Assembly (NCBI GenBank): GCA_028023455.1
Contig: JAQFVV010006220.1
Span: 8,537,852 to 8,601,851, forward strand
Direction of reading: 5' to 3'
Source of the DNA: Epiperipatus broadwayi
Lineage: Eukaryota; Onychophora; Udeonychophora; Euonychophora; Peripatidae
Length of the DNA: 64,000 bases
Made by a program: the position numbers and the translations under genes. The notes under the pieces are model-generated. The model did no database searches, had not been told where the DNA came from, and was given only the letters and a program-made list of their open reading frames with translations. This document shows, in pieces, positions 45,961-58,540 of this stretch (the first letter of the stretch is position 1; the number at the start of each line of letters is the position of its first letter).

Positions 45961-48900
45961 AATAGTGCAAATTTTAACACAGAATTTTATTAAACTAACT
46001 TGTACAGTTTAACAAATCACAATAGACCTTCAAGAGAATTATTGTCAGATGATATAACAATAACTATCAATGATTATTATAATAAAAGTCTCCAAAAGTG
46101 ACACTGCTGATTATCTATTCAAATAAGAAAGTCAAAAATAGCTTTTTATTATCATTTTTAAGATATCTATATAAACTTCAGCTGTTGCTTAAATTAAATA
46201 GAAATGATACAGATTCACATATAGAATTTTGTAAATTGCAAATATATAAAAAGAAAATTAAATCAACAGATTTATATTAACATATTAAGGCATGTAACAC
46301 ATTATTCCTAATATCATTAACTGCATGCTTGTTGACAATATAAAAATAAAAATTTATCATTTTTTCTTTTATAATGTTGAATTTTGTAAGTTGGGGGGGT
46401 AAAAGAAAAATTACAACAATAAGATCGGTGCTTATCACAATAATGAATATTTTTTTAAATAGTGCCTGGAATCAATGATGGGGTTGCAATAATAACTGCT
46501 AAGCACAGACAGATAAGTACATATATATATATATGCTCAGACTTATCTATATTTTTAATAGAATTCAAATAAATATATAAATAAAAATAAAACAAATTTT
46601 TTAATGCAAGATTGTTTATATGTTTATGTATAGAATTGAAAAATAATGTTTTAATTTTTAAGCGAAAACAAAAACAGAAATGTTCTAAGTATATGATTTA
46701 TAAAAATAGCCACCATTAAGGTAGGGTGGTTCCCTTGACACGTAATTAAAAGCTTTAACCAGATGCTTCTAATCAATAGTTTCTCCTAACATTCCTTGCA
46801 AAAGATTTTTTTTATAATATTTTTTTTATACTTTATTTTAATACCTGTAGAATTATTTTTTTCCTTCAGAAACTATCATATTACTGCATGTTATATTGAA
46901 TGGTATTATTAAAGAAGCATTTATGACATGACCAGCCTTAAATTCAGAGTACCTGAAATTGTTTAACATACTTTTAAATTAAAAAAAAGTTCAAAAATAT
47001 TAAAACCAAAATTGTATAAGTTTTGTATATGCTGATGTATATATACACACATACATAGAATGCTAGATTCAGCTACCAATTTAACTGCACAGCCATCTTT
47101 GTCTCACAACTTTATTAGTTTCATTATTTTTATTTCTTCTATTTTTTCTATTTTATAAAGGTTGATCACTTGGTAAAATTCGAAGGTTTTAAAATATAGA
47201 CATGATATGACTGCATTGGGGATATCTTGCATATATATGTATTGTCATTATTTGTTTATTTTTATCACAAACTGGCATTTACTATAAAATCGTGAATTGC
47301 TAAACTTCATCAAGTAATCTTGTGCTCATATATATTTCTAGCATAACACATACCAAATGTAAATTTGGCATTATATGTATATACTTACATTATTTAGATT
47401 GTAGGGATATTGTGGGTATTATAATTTTATTGATAATATTTAATTTTCACATGCGCACACACACATATATATATATATACGAGGAGCAAACAATCATTGA
47501 TTGAATGTTTTATTAATTCATTTTATGTTATTTATTTGACTTAGCTAGAATTTGAACCAAGTAAAACTTTTTTAGGATTTACCCTCAGGTTGTAGACCTA
47601 GAATTAAATAAATGGATATTTAGCTAATTTATAGAAAGACAAAAACAACTATAAGAATGATGCCACCAATATTTCTTTAGGAGAAGCTATTGGAAAAATC
47701 TTAGTATGCATTGATCTACTTAACGGCAATTTTACCTTTCACCTAATTAATTAATAGACAGAAATATAATTTCTTTTATTTCAAATTTAACAAATAAGCA
47801 AAAGATAAAACTGCCTTTAAATAGATCATAAGAATCCATTGTCTTTTTCATATAATTAAAAAAATACGAATATCTTAGGAGGAAAAAATCCTATGAGGGA
47901 AAATAGGTAGGAGTAGATATTATTGCTGTTTCTAAATACATATTAATACTAAAACTTTTTAAAAATATGTTAGATTTTTTAATATTGATATAAAAGAAAT
48001 AATTCTGTACTTATTAGAATGAAGTATTTAATAAATATTAAATCAGATAAATATATTGTATTTCCTGATACATTTTAGTGTATAAAATAATAGAATAGCT
48101 ATTTATTCAAAAGAATGTATGCTGTTTAAGCAGTGGTAAATTGAATTTCAATTCAGGAATTGTTATCTCTTGAATATGTCATTCTATCACTGTGCTAAGG
48201 GATCTTTACACAGAATTTATTTTATTATTAATAGGAAATTTTTTAAAATATATATCTGAATTTGTTTAAAAGTGTTATCATAAATAAAAATGTATTATAC
48301 TGCACTAGATATAAATTAAAATTTCTAATTAATTAAAAAAAAAGAAAATTCTAGAATAAAAAACAATGTTGCTGAAATGAAATATAAATAACAGTTATAA
48401 ATTTAACTTGTGAATTCATAGAAGCTTTATATAATCAAAATGGTGGCAACTGAATATATATATGTTCTTTTTTTTAAATCTATGATTGGATTACAAAAGA
48501 TTTATTGTTAAACAAATAAAATAGTTTTTTAAAATATTTTAAATAATTGTTGAATTACTTTGGAAATAAATTGTTTCTTGATTAAGTTAATGAAGCAATT
48601 TTCTTTATGAGTTATACATATTTTCAGTTTGAGAAATATGTATTTTTTTCTTCCCATAATAATAAAATATATAACTACTCATCTTAAAAGTGATAATTTT
48701 TTGTCATTATTAAAATATGTACTTATAAAAGAGGATGAAGAATACATGAGCACAGGTCTTCTTGTATGAACTATATTCTTATTAATATTATTCTTAAAGA
48801 TTAAGTAAGTTGTCTAAAATAAAAAAATTATACATTGACTTTTTTTTTTTTTAATGTTTTATTTAAACCACAAACAAATTGAAAACAAAAATTCTCATTA

Positions 48901-51528
48901 ATATTATATACTCATATTCCAAAACCTAGTTCCATATAATTTTTTACATCTCTATTTGATTTTATTGTCTGCTTTCTTTTTAAGATGAATGCATTTATAT
49001 CATATTTCATTCATTCATAATTACTTTTTTCTATCTCTCTTCTTTTTATTTCCTAAATCTATTCCCAAATATATTTAGCAATCATCTATATAACTAATTA
49101 AATTCCTTTTTATTTATCTTTTTATAATAGATTTTGTCATAATCTTTCTAATATTTTTTAATTTCATTTTTCTATTTAATTTTTTCCCATTTTGTTTCCA
49201 TATTCCTATTTCAAAATTTTCTAAATATATTTTTTCTTCAAATTCACCAAAACAATTCATATATTATTTTTATATTAAAAGCTTGTTTGATAATTACAAA
49301 ATATTAATTTAAAATAAAAAGTTAACCATAAATTATTAAAAAAAGAAAACAACTAATTCAGAAAGGTGATTAATTGAAGAATATTTAATATATATGAATA
49401 AATTTTATTTAAAATAATTTATTTACTTCCTTGTAATAAATTGACAATTAAATAAAAACAGGATAAAGATAAAAAAAAAATGTAGATAATATCTTAAATG
49501 GATAAAGAAAGCACAGTCCCTTCTCAAGATAGGGCAGGTATCATAAGGCTGAGAGTAATAGAGAAAAGAACCTAATATAAAATATGCAGAATTTAAGAGC
49601 AGGGCAGTACAAGAATATATTGTAATAACTTGAAATGTTTTTGCTTTAAATCTATTTTTTTTTCTTTGTTTATTTTTTAAATAGTTTTATTCATTATTGA
49701 ACATCTTTGTTCTTTGACAATTTAATTAATTAAAATATTGTGAATAACTTCCCCAAAAGACAATTTCCGCACAAACAAAACACATTAGTAATTTCATAAG
49801 GTACACAACTGATATAATGATTTCATTTTCTTTATTGAAGAGAAATATTTCATAGAGAACTAATAATAGAATTGTGATATATATATATCAAATATAAAAA
49901 TATTAATATATTTTAATTCCATACAACAAATATAAAACTTGGTCAGTGGTGATTTACTTCTGGAAACTTTTTTTTTGTCTATCAAATTTTATATCCTGTT
50001 GTCTTTAAAAAATCATATGTTGTTGGGAAGTAAATACAATGAACGGAAATGACACCAGAAGTCTTTTATCCGCAAATACGCTACAGAACTTTCACTTTGA
50101 TAGAAATATAAAAATTGACCTCAAATATAGGAAATGCTTAAAAAAATTATAAATCTATTTAAAAATATGAAAATGTCCAAATATATTTTTATTAAATTTT
50201 TGTGTTTAAAGAAAATGTATATTTTATTACTAAATTGTATAACAGTATACATTTATGTTAATCTTGCACACAAACACTCATACATGTGTATTTATTTATG
50301 TTTATTTTATTTTTTGTTTTTAAATCCTGAGTTTATGTAATTGTATATCTATATAAACATAAATATGAATCCATATATGAGCATTTGTTTATTTAAAAAT
50401 AACTCTTTTTTATACAAAATAAATATTAGTTATTTTAATTTAAAATATTTTGAAATAATAAAAAAACATGTAGGTTATTTTGAAAGTGTATTAAAAATGT
50501 ATGCTTGGATGTTCTTGTATCTTTTGTTTTTTAAAAAAACTTTATTTGGTTTATAACTTTTTTTTTTCATTTAGGCATTTCAATGTAAAAGTAAGATGAT
50601 AGATAAATAGATAAAATTGTAATAGATAGTAATATTGTGGAATATTAGATATATATAAATCACTATATTATTAATAAAGATATTAAATAATTATTATAAT
50701 TTAAATATGCAAGCCAATTATTAAATGTTTGAAAGCACAATTGCATACATAAAATGATTAATTAAATAAAAACAGTTAAATATAAATTAGTATTAAGATT
50801 TTTTTTTAAATTTTAATAATTAAATGTTTTCTTGTTCATTGTTATTTTGAAAACAGTGGTCTTTTTTAACAATATTATAAGAAATATTAAGTAAAAAAAA
50901 AAAGTTTCTTAGTTGAAAAAAATATTTTTCTTTCAATATTATTTTGATAAGAGTTGCAATAATATTTATTATTGGTAGATTTTTTATACATTTTAGAAAG
51001 ATTATATTATGAACTAATAAAAGTATTATTATTGAAAATAATTTAATTTGCATACATTGTGGTGGTCATACAGTTGAAATTCATTGACTTTCCAATTAGC
51101 CAGATTTTATTAATAATTACTAGCATTGCAGCTGACACAGCTAAAAGAAATCAATCAAAAATTCATATTTTTAAAGGAGCAAAAACACATCATTCTAAAG
51201 ACTATTTAATTTTAAAGTTTTGTTTTTTCATACCATTTTTAATCCTAAATTCTAACTTAAACTTGATCATACTTTTACTTGATTTTTGATTATATTTGAA
51301 ACATAAAACAGATATGATTGGTATAATGCTCTTAATTATTTTTATAGCTATATGAAAAAAAGGATTTATTTTAACTATTTTAGAAATTAAGAAATTTTAC
51401 ATTATTTTTGTGTAAGTATTTTTAGAGGAATTACAATCTTATTAAAAAAATAGATATTTAATTCTCAAAGTATTAACTCTTTTCATAAAACTATATAACT
51501 CTAAAGTACTTGTTGACTTTGAATTCGA
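45961..51528. other. Gene-free AT-rich stretch
   Basis: No supported gene over 5.5 kb. It holds a CA/TA microsatellite at 47455-47480, T-runs near 48838-48852, and a tRNA-like relic on the minus strand at 48128-48200 (TTAGCACAGTGATAGAATGA, then a weak box B). A possible second relic is at 47515-47600 (TTGGTTCAAATTCTAG on the minus strand). Frames at 50134-50556 and 50820-51289 are low-complexity and match nothing. Confidence 0.45.
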
Positions 51529-51671
51529 ATGAAATGGTATAATAAACATAAACTAATTAAATGCACTGAGCCAGCTTTTGGCAAAACACTGCCAGAATCT
51601 GATTCTGGAAGTGTTCTGCCAAAAGCTGGCTCAGTGCATTTAATTAGTTTAAGTTTATTATACCTTTTCAT
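51529..51671. repeat. 143-bp near-perfect palindrome
   Basis: The arms are about 70 bp with a single unpaired base near 51600. The left arm contains TTAAATGCACTGAGCCAGCT and TTTGGCA; the right contains TGCCAAAAGCTGGCTCAGTG and CATTTAA. Only a handful of mismatches exist, such as AAAACACTG against AGTGTTCT and GGTATAATAAACATAAAC against GTTTAAGTTTATTATACC. Less AT-rich than the surroundings. No frame. Confidence 0.93.
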
Positions 51672-51707
51672 CATAACTCAGTCAATGAATGCTTTAGAAA
51701 AATAAAT

Positions 51708-52388
51708 ATTAGAAGGGACTTGAACTCAGACTTTCAAACTCCCTACAACTATTCATTCTATCTTATACAATGGCTACACATGTCCATATATATGTGAAAA
51801 AGATAAATGATCTCCAATATATGTATTTCATGCTGAAACTGCATTTATCACTTGGTCCAGATCACCATTTCCCATACGTATATACAATCAGAACTCATCT
51901 TATATTAAGAAAGCAATTCTTCAAACTTTAATGAAAAAGCTTCAATCTTCTCCACCCTCCAACTCTTCAGCCATACATAAGATTGAAAATCTGAGGATAG
52001 AACACCCAAAGTCCTTGCTGATGCCAATAGTATTGTAAAACCCATGTTGACTTTAAGTCACTCTGACCCCTCACATGATAATATTATTGGCATCTACAAG
52101 AGCTTGAATGTTCCATCCTCAGATTTTTAATGTTATGTATGGTTGAAGAGTTGGAGATGGAGAGAAGACTGAAGCTTATTCATTTTTTAAGATTTGCTAC
52201 CTTAATATACTCTCAGTACTGATTGTATATATGTATGGCAGATGGGGATCTGGACCAGCTGATGAGTGCTGGTTTTTACATATATTGGAGATCAATACAT
52301 ATATTGGAGATCATTTATTTTTTCACATGTACATGGTCATTGGATAATTGTAGGGAGTTTGAAAGTCTGAGTTCACATCCTTTCTAAT
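51708..52388. repeat. 681-bp palindromic element with SINE-like outer ends
   Basis: The left arm (about 51708-52036) matches the reverse complement of the right arm (about 52076-52388), with indels. Paired landmarks are GAACTCAGACTTTCAAACTC, AAATGATCTCCAATATATGT, GGTCCAGATC, TATATACAATCAG, CCAACTCTTCA and AAAATCTGAGGAT. The spacer is about 40 bp. The outer 140 bp of the arms recur alone at 58404-58540. They look tRNA-like when read inwards on the opposite strand, with GAGTTCAAACCCC as box B in the single copy. Within the right arm CATATATTGGAGATCA is tandemly repeated (52279-52312). Confidence 0.85.
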
Positions 52389-53904
52389 TACATTAAGTTT
52401 AATATAGACAATACACATGTACTTAAGTATTACAAATAGATAGTATATTTATTTATTTGGTAATAAAGTTTTAAGACAGAGGGCAGCATTAATGATTAAT
52501 CATTTATGATGAAACATCTAAACATAGTACAAAATTAAGTTATATTTATAAGTACTTTAATCTAAAACATTTGTATATATATATTTAATATTAAAGTTAA
52601 TGTATAAAAAGCATAATTAAACTAAATTAATATTTGTGTATTAATTAAACTTTAAATGAAATTAGTAATTAAAACATAAAAAAGGGCTTATTTTCTTATA
52701 AAAAGAAAAGATAAAGTTTGTAACTAAAAAAAATTATATATAAAAAGAATGTAAAAGGGACTTTATATATAAGCATTGATAAATCCATTCCTTGACAGTT
52801 TTGATATTCATTATTTGATATTAGATAAAAGCATAAATTGAACTTTTAAAAGTGCAAATCTCTCAACATTAGTCAACAATTGGGGTGTTTTTAACTTAAA
52901 TATTAAACTCATATTGGGGTGTTTTTCTATCCTCTTTTTTCTTTAGTTAAATAGTTAAATGCTCATTTACTGATTAACTTTGGATATTTATTAACTTGGC
53001 TATAAGTCAACTTCTCTGGGGAAATCTTAAATCTATTGAAAAAAAAAATAATTTAATTAACTTGGGTTTCAAACTTGACAATATCTTGATATAAACATAA
53101 TCATTAATAAATCAATGTGCTTGCAGCTAATATATTTATAATGCTGAAAATATTTTTTATTTAATTATAAAAATTAATTAAAACTTCAGACAGCACATAC
53201 TGAGTGGAAAATTTTCAGTTGGATAAAATGTATTTGGAAAAAAAAAGAACTATTGGCAAAATTTTTAAAATATTATATACATTAATTATATAAAGAACTT
53301 GAAATAGTTTATGATATAAATAAATTGTGTTAAAAAAATGACAAGTAAGATGGATTATAATGATCAAGGGTTTCCACTTGATTGTGATATCTTGTCATTA
53401 AACTTAGTGGCTCCAAATTTTTAAAAATTTGAACAATATAAAGAAATAAAAAGTGGCTGCTACATATATAAATGCATTAATTGTAATTTTGATTCCTGGA
53501 TCACACTAATAAAATACAAATCCCCCCCCCCAATGGATTGGAAATGGGGATTTATAGTACTATATTAATTGATGTCCATTGATTACGCAAACTTAGAATA
53601 GATGGCTCAAGAACAGATTGTGAAAAATTGCTCTTAAAGATTACAGGATTTAAATAATTAAACCCATAATTATAAACCTTAAAATCTTATCTAAGATAAG
53701 AATATCCTGAATCTCTTATCAAAAATAATTCTATTTAGAAATATTTATTTGTTAATTTTCATATAAAAAGAGTCGTTATAGTTTAGCATATTCATGTGTC
53801 ATGTCTTGAGATTTAAGTTTGAGCAGGATTAATCTTTCAATTTTTTTCAAGTTACAAATAAAGTTAGGATTTTTCTTTCAAGCCTCAAGCTGATCTATCT
53901 AGAT
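52389..53904. other. Gene-free AT-rich stretch
   Basis: No supported gene. ATTGGGGTGTTTTT occurs twice (52879-52892 and 52913-52926). A run of ten C lies at 53522-53531. Confidence 0.6.
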
Positions 53905-54090
53905 CAGTGGTTCTCAACTTATGGGTCGCGACCCCTTTGAGGGTCAAAAAATCTTTTCACAGGGGTCACTTAGACCATTGGAAAACACATATTTTTGATT
54001 CATAACAGTAGCAAAATTAAAGGTTGGGGATCACCACAACACAAGGAACTGTATTAAAGGTCACAACATTGGGAAGGTTGATAGTCACTG
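53905..54090. mobile_element. SPIN-like hAT miniature element with 8-bp target duplication
   Basis: The left end is CAGTGGTTCTCAACTTATGG then GTCGCGACCCC; the right end is AGGTTGATAGTCACTG, its imperfect inverse. The interior has CATAACAGTAGCAAAATT, GGGGATCACCACAACA and AAGGAACTGTATTAAAGG. This order of blocks is what I recall for non-autonomous members of the SPIN (Space Invader) hAT family, spread widely among tetrapods and reported in a planarian, a pond snail and a triatomine bug. The flanks ATCTAGAT (53897-53904) and ATCTAGAC (54091-54098) agree at 7 of 8 bases. At 186 bp it has no coding capacity and would need a SPIN transposase elsewhere. Confidence 0.85.
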
Positions 54091-54098
54091 ATCTAGAC

Positions 54099-56134
54099 AA
54101 TATATAATAATAGATAAATAAATGGGTATAAATTTGAGTGTAAAAATCCTGTTATTTTGAATTGGTCAAGTGAGCACTAAAAACAAAAAATTCAATTGTA
54201 ATATAATGCTGTCTTCACTATTGTTGCAAGAAGGGATATTATATGTTTACAGACAGTCAAACAATTGCCATTATTTTGTCTTGAAAAAAAACTCAAAAGA
54301 TAAGGAAACCATTAAAATGAAATAAAAAGACATTTCCCCCAAACTAATGCCCAGTTTAGTTATAGAGATAGAATTAAAAACAAAAGATTCCTGAATCAAA
54401 GATTAGCATGTCACATCTAGATATCAATGTAATAATCTGATTATTTTGTCAGAGTGATTTTTTTTAGTCACAGAGTTATATATTAAAAGTATGTTAAACA
54501 TATTTCTCATATTAATTTTTCTTAACAATTACATTTTGTGCAACCATTTCTTAAAAAAAGGTGAAATATTTATATGTAAATCTAGTGAATATTTTTAACA
54601 TTTGTTAAAATTCTTTTTATAATGATATTTTTTGTTTTAATGTTCATAAATAAAGTATTTATTTTTATGAAGATAATTTTATTCCGTATCTGTCAAAGAA
54701 TACAAATCTTTGAAGATTCCTCTTTTAATAATATTAGCATTGATTCAAAATGTCAGACTATTCTGTTTCATTCATTTGTACAGGTAAACAGAAGAACACT
54801 TAGTAATTATGATCAAATATAATTAATACTAACAATAAAGCCATCTGAATTTGAATTTTTTTAATGTTCTTAGTTTCATCAACAGATTTAGAATCCATGG
54901 TTAATGTCCTCATCTGCTTCATTAATGGAATTTAACAGCCATTGACATAATCAAATGCAAACTATAAACCACATAGTTAATGACTGACAAAATCTATGAA
55001 TACAATGGCAAATTTAAGAATTTAGATAAATCCATTAGAAAATCTCATTTTTAGCTGCAATCTTTACAGAGTTCTAATTTTATGATATTTTTATAATAAT
55101 TAAGTAATATATAAAATAAATAAATCATATGCTAAATAAATAAATTAATACTGAATAGAATCTTTATAAAAAGAATATTAAATAAACTGTAAAATACATT
55201 TTTTTTTTTACTGTTACTACATAGTAATTTTATTCTATTTAAAAATAAATGTAAGATACAATATATATATATATAAGATTAATATTAATATTTTTATTAT
55301 CCAACTGCAACATTTGAAAATTAAATGATTCATAATCAATTATAATCTGCCTTTTAATAGCAATATCAACTCCTGTTCAAAAGATTACCTGAATATATGT
55401 AGTAAAAACTTTTAAATCAAAAACATCAGTATTTTGTTAAGTACTTTTCATTTAATACTTTCATTTTTTAACTGAGATATCTTATTAACTTTCTATTGAA
55501 TGTAATTTTACACAATAACATTTTTCAAAACAGGAGCAGGTTTAAGGTTGGATGATATTTGAACTAAATCCAATTATCTTACAATTAAAAAATAGTAATA
55601 CAAATAATGACACACATCCACTATAGAAAAAAAGATTAAGAAAATTATTAGATCATACATAAACATTAATGCAGAAAAAACAAAAGAGATGATTAAAAAA
55701 TTATAGAATAACAATATAGTGCTAAATGTAATGAGTTAAAGAAACCACAATCAGGAGGAATAAACAAAATGATCAGATAATCAATGTAAAAATATAGTAA
55801 AATAACATTATGAATACAAATTCAGAGAAATATATTAGATAATAAAAAGCCATAAAAAATATCAACCAAAGTAGTGATAACACAAAAAATTTCTACTAGC
55901 AAAAGTAAAGTTTTAATGTTTAAAATGTTATAAATTATATAAAGCATACTTTAATGAAAAATATTTCAAAATTAATAAAAAAAGATTAGTGAGATTATGT
56001 AGTAAAGATTATACTTTAATGAAAGAAGTTAAAAGAAAATAATCTAATGAAGAACAAGATATCTGGATTGTGGATTGTATGAAAAGAGTCCAATCATTTG
56101 TTGCTTCTCAATGCTTCTCAAGAAGTCATGTAAT
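54099..56134. other. Gene-free AT-rich stretch
   Basis: No supported gene. The 66-codon plus frame at 54622-54822 ends beside ACAG/GTAAAC, a possible 5' splice site, but the peptide is not recognised. 55670-56060 has the A-rich look of a very old LINE fragment, without a firm motif. Confidence 0.4.
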
Positions 56135-56215
56135 GTATCAGAAGTGACATATTGAGATTTAATCAACAAATCTTTAGCTCTCAAACTGATAACTCTATAG
56201 CTATGCTAAATTGGA
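56135..56215 (-). mobile_element. tRNA-derived SINE, family B
   Basis: On the minus strand TTTAGCATAGCTATAGAGTT is box A-like. CAGTTTGAGAGCTAAAGATT and TGATTAAATCTCA complete the tRNA-like part, and TGTCACTTCTGATAC is the family B tail. Strongly mutated. Confidence 0.5.
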
Positions 56216-58403
56216 CTATTAATTTTAACAGGTAAGAACTAGCAGTACTAATTCATAATTAGGTAATCAAACTGATATATGAAAATTTTTAACAAATATT
56301 TTATATTAAATAAAAAACATTAAAGCTCCATATGGGAGATCTCTTAATCAAATGAAACAAGCAGAATTTAGAAAAGATAAAAATATAATATGGCAGGGAA
56401 ATGAAATTACAGCAAATCCCTGCGTGAAACTTTTTAAATTTTATTGGAAGTAACTCTGCTGGGCATAAAATAGCATTAATAAAAGATTTAACAATTCATT
56501 ATTTAACATTGGCAATAATATAATTGTTTTGGAGAATGCAGTCTTTATATGGTAATTGAATCTGTTTTTTCCAGCATGTTGAAATTTCTGATTAACATTG
56601 CACTATTACTAGACACTTGTTTTGAACAAACTAAAGAAAGCTTACTCTGAAATTGAAATTGATGATTCATTAGTAATATTAAATAAATAAAAGAAGAAGA
56701 AAGACATTTATTTTACTTTTTTTAAATAACACATTTTACTTTTTTTTTTAATGCATTAATCAGAAAATAGTAAAGAAGCATGAAATCATATTTAAGAAAT
56801 TGAAAGAATATTAGTGCATACATTATTTTTAGGCTATAAAATTTCATAATTACATTCAAAAAAAAAAAAACAAGTGAGAAGACATAAATAATTATATAAT
56901 CAGTTGCTTGGAAAGCCATGTGATATAGTATCAAAATATAAGTTGAGAGAATAGTTGCAGTATAATGATTTTTTTTTTCTTTAGCCATAAATTGGTCAAA
57001 AAGTCTTCAACTCATTATCTTCCCACTGTGGCAAATAAAAGACAAATTAAAGTTATTCAGTGGGTCCTGATATTAATAAATACTAGGAATAGCTGATGCA
57101 ATACAACATAGAAATAGAAATAATAATACTAATTGTTAATAACAAACATATTAAGTAAAACAATATACCAATATATAAAATAGATTGTGTATAAAATATA
57201 ACTTAAAAAAACAAGGGTATTTAAAGAAAAATCTTCTAATTCCCCATATTTAATTTAATTATAGTATAAATACATTTATTCTTCTCAAGTCTAATCAGTA
57301 TTATAGTAAACTAGATATAAATATTTTTAAGTAGAAGAATTGAATATTTTTCTTAAATTACTTTTGAATTGATAGTTTAGAAATAAACTGATTTTTGTTT
57401 GTTTGTTTGTTTATTATTGTTGTTTTAAAAATATTATTAATTTTGAATAAAAAACTAAAAAAGGGTATGATAAAGACAGATTTTCTTATTTTAAATTGAA
57501 TATATATATAGAAAAAAAAAGTTTTAGGATATAATAATAGCACATTCGCTTGCCATGACCACAACTAGATTTTTAAAAAAATCTAAAATCTCTCAGATTG
57601 TAATAAGACTTAGTTTTTTTTCCAGATAATCATTCATAAACCACCCAGATAATTATATAATATAAATATCTAGATGTTTTTGACTAAAAAGTAAAAGAAA
57701 AATGGAAAAGACTCCAAAATCTTTATTACCTAACAATTTACTTTGTCTGTTATTTATGTCTGTAAGTAGTTGTTGGAAATATTTTGTGCTGCAGTGAACT
57801 ATTTAAAGGTTGCTTTATTTTTTTACTATATACAAACACACATGTAAGACTTAAAATGATATGTTTTCATCTGCTAATTAAAAAAAGAAAACCCATAATC
57901 ATACATAAATCAATTCCTATGAAAATTCTTAATATTTGTATTGAGTAGTAAACAAAAGTTCTTTTTTTTTATTTTTTTATTTCCAATAAAATTTGAAACT
58001 TTTGCACTTTTCACTTTATTCTATAGCAATAATACAGTAAAAATTATTGAAGATATTCTAAAATTGATCTGTTCAACTAGGTATGATATTTATGATTGAT
58101 GAAACCAATTTAAAAAAAGAATGTCATATCTGCAAAAATTAAAAAAAACATTTGTTGTCTTTGAGTATTTGAAAAGAATATAAAACAATTTTTCATCTGG
58201 TTGTGTGCTGTGTTATTAGGTTTACTTAAAAAAATATTTAATTCTATGTGTTTAGGAAATCATATCACATTTGGGTAACTGAGTGACCGATGATAACAAC
58301 AGTTGTTATATTTCATACATATTTAATCTAATTTTCCTTTTCAATGATTTATGAATTTTTTCTACAGTATAAGTTTTTCTTATCTGCACTTCTATATGTA
58401 ATA
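56216..58403. other. Gene-free AT-rich stretch
   Basis: No supported gene. A GTTT microsatellite lies at 57393-57412. The minus frames 56722-56988 and 57358-57564 are low-complexity. Confidence 0.55.
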
Positions 58404-58540
58404 TATAGGGGTTTGAACTCAGACTTTCACATGACCTCCAAACATCCATGCTATCTCATACCATTGATACATGATCACACACATGTCAAAAAAATAAATA
58501 ATCACCAATACACATATTTTGTGCTATCTTTTAAAAAAAT
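58404..58540 (-). mobile_element. tRNA-derived SINE, family C, single copy
   Basis: It matches the outer part of the 51708-52388 palindrome: GAACTCAGACTTTCA, then CTATCTCATACCATTGATAC, ACACATGTC, AAATAAATAATCACCAATAC and TTTTGTGCT. On the minus strand it reads as box A-like GGTATGAGATAGCATGG and box B-like GAGTTCAAACCCC, so it is probably a tRNA-derived SINE head. The 69-codon plus frame across it is not a protein. Confidence 0.55.

Noticed and set aside
47455-47480. CA/TA tract as a regulatory site
   Set aside because: Ordinary microsatellite; nothing around it suggests a function.
53521-53550. C-run with nearby GGGG as a possible quadruplex or i-motif
   Set aside because: A single run of ten C and one short G block do not make a four-tract motif; more likely slippage.
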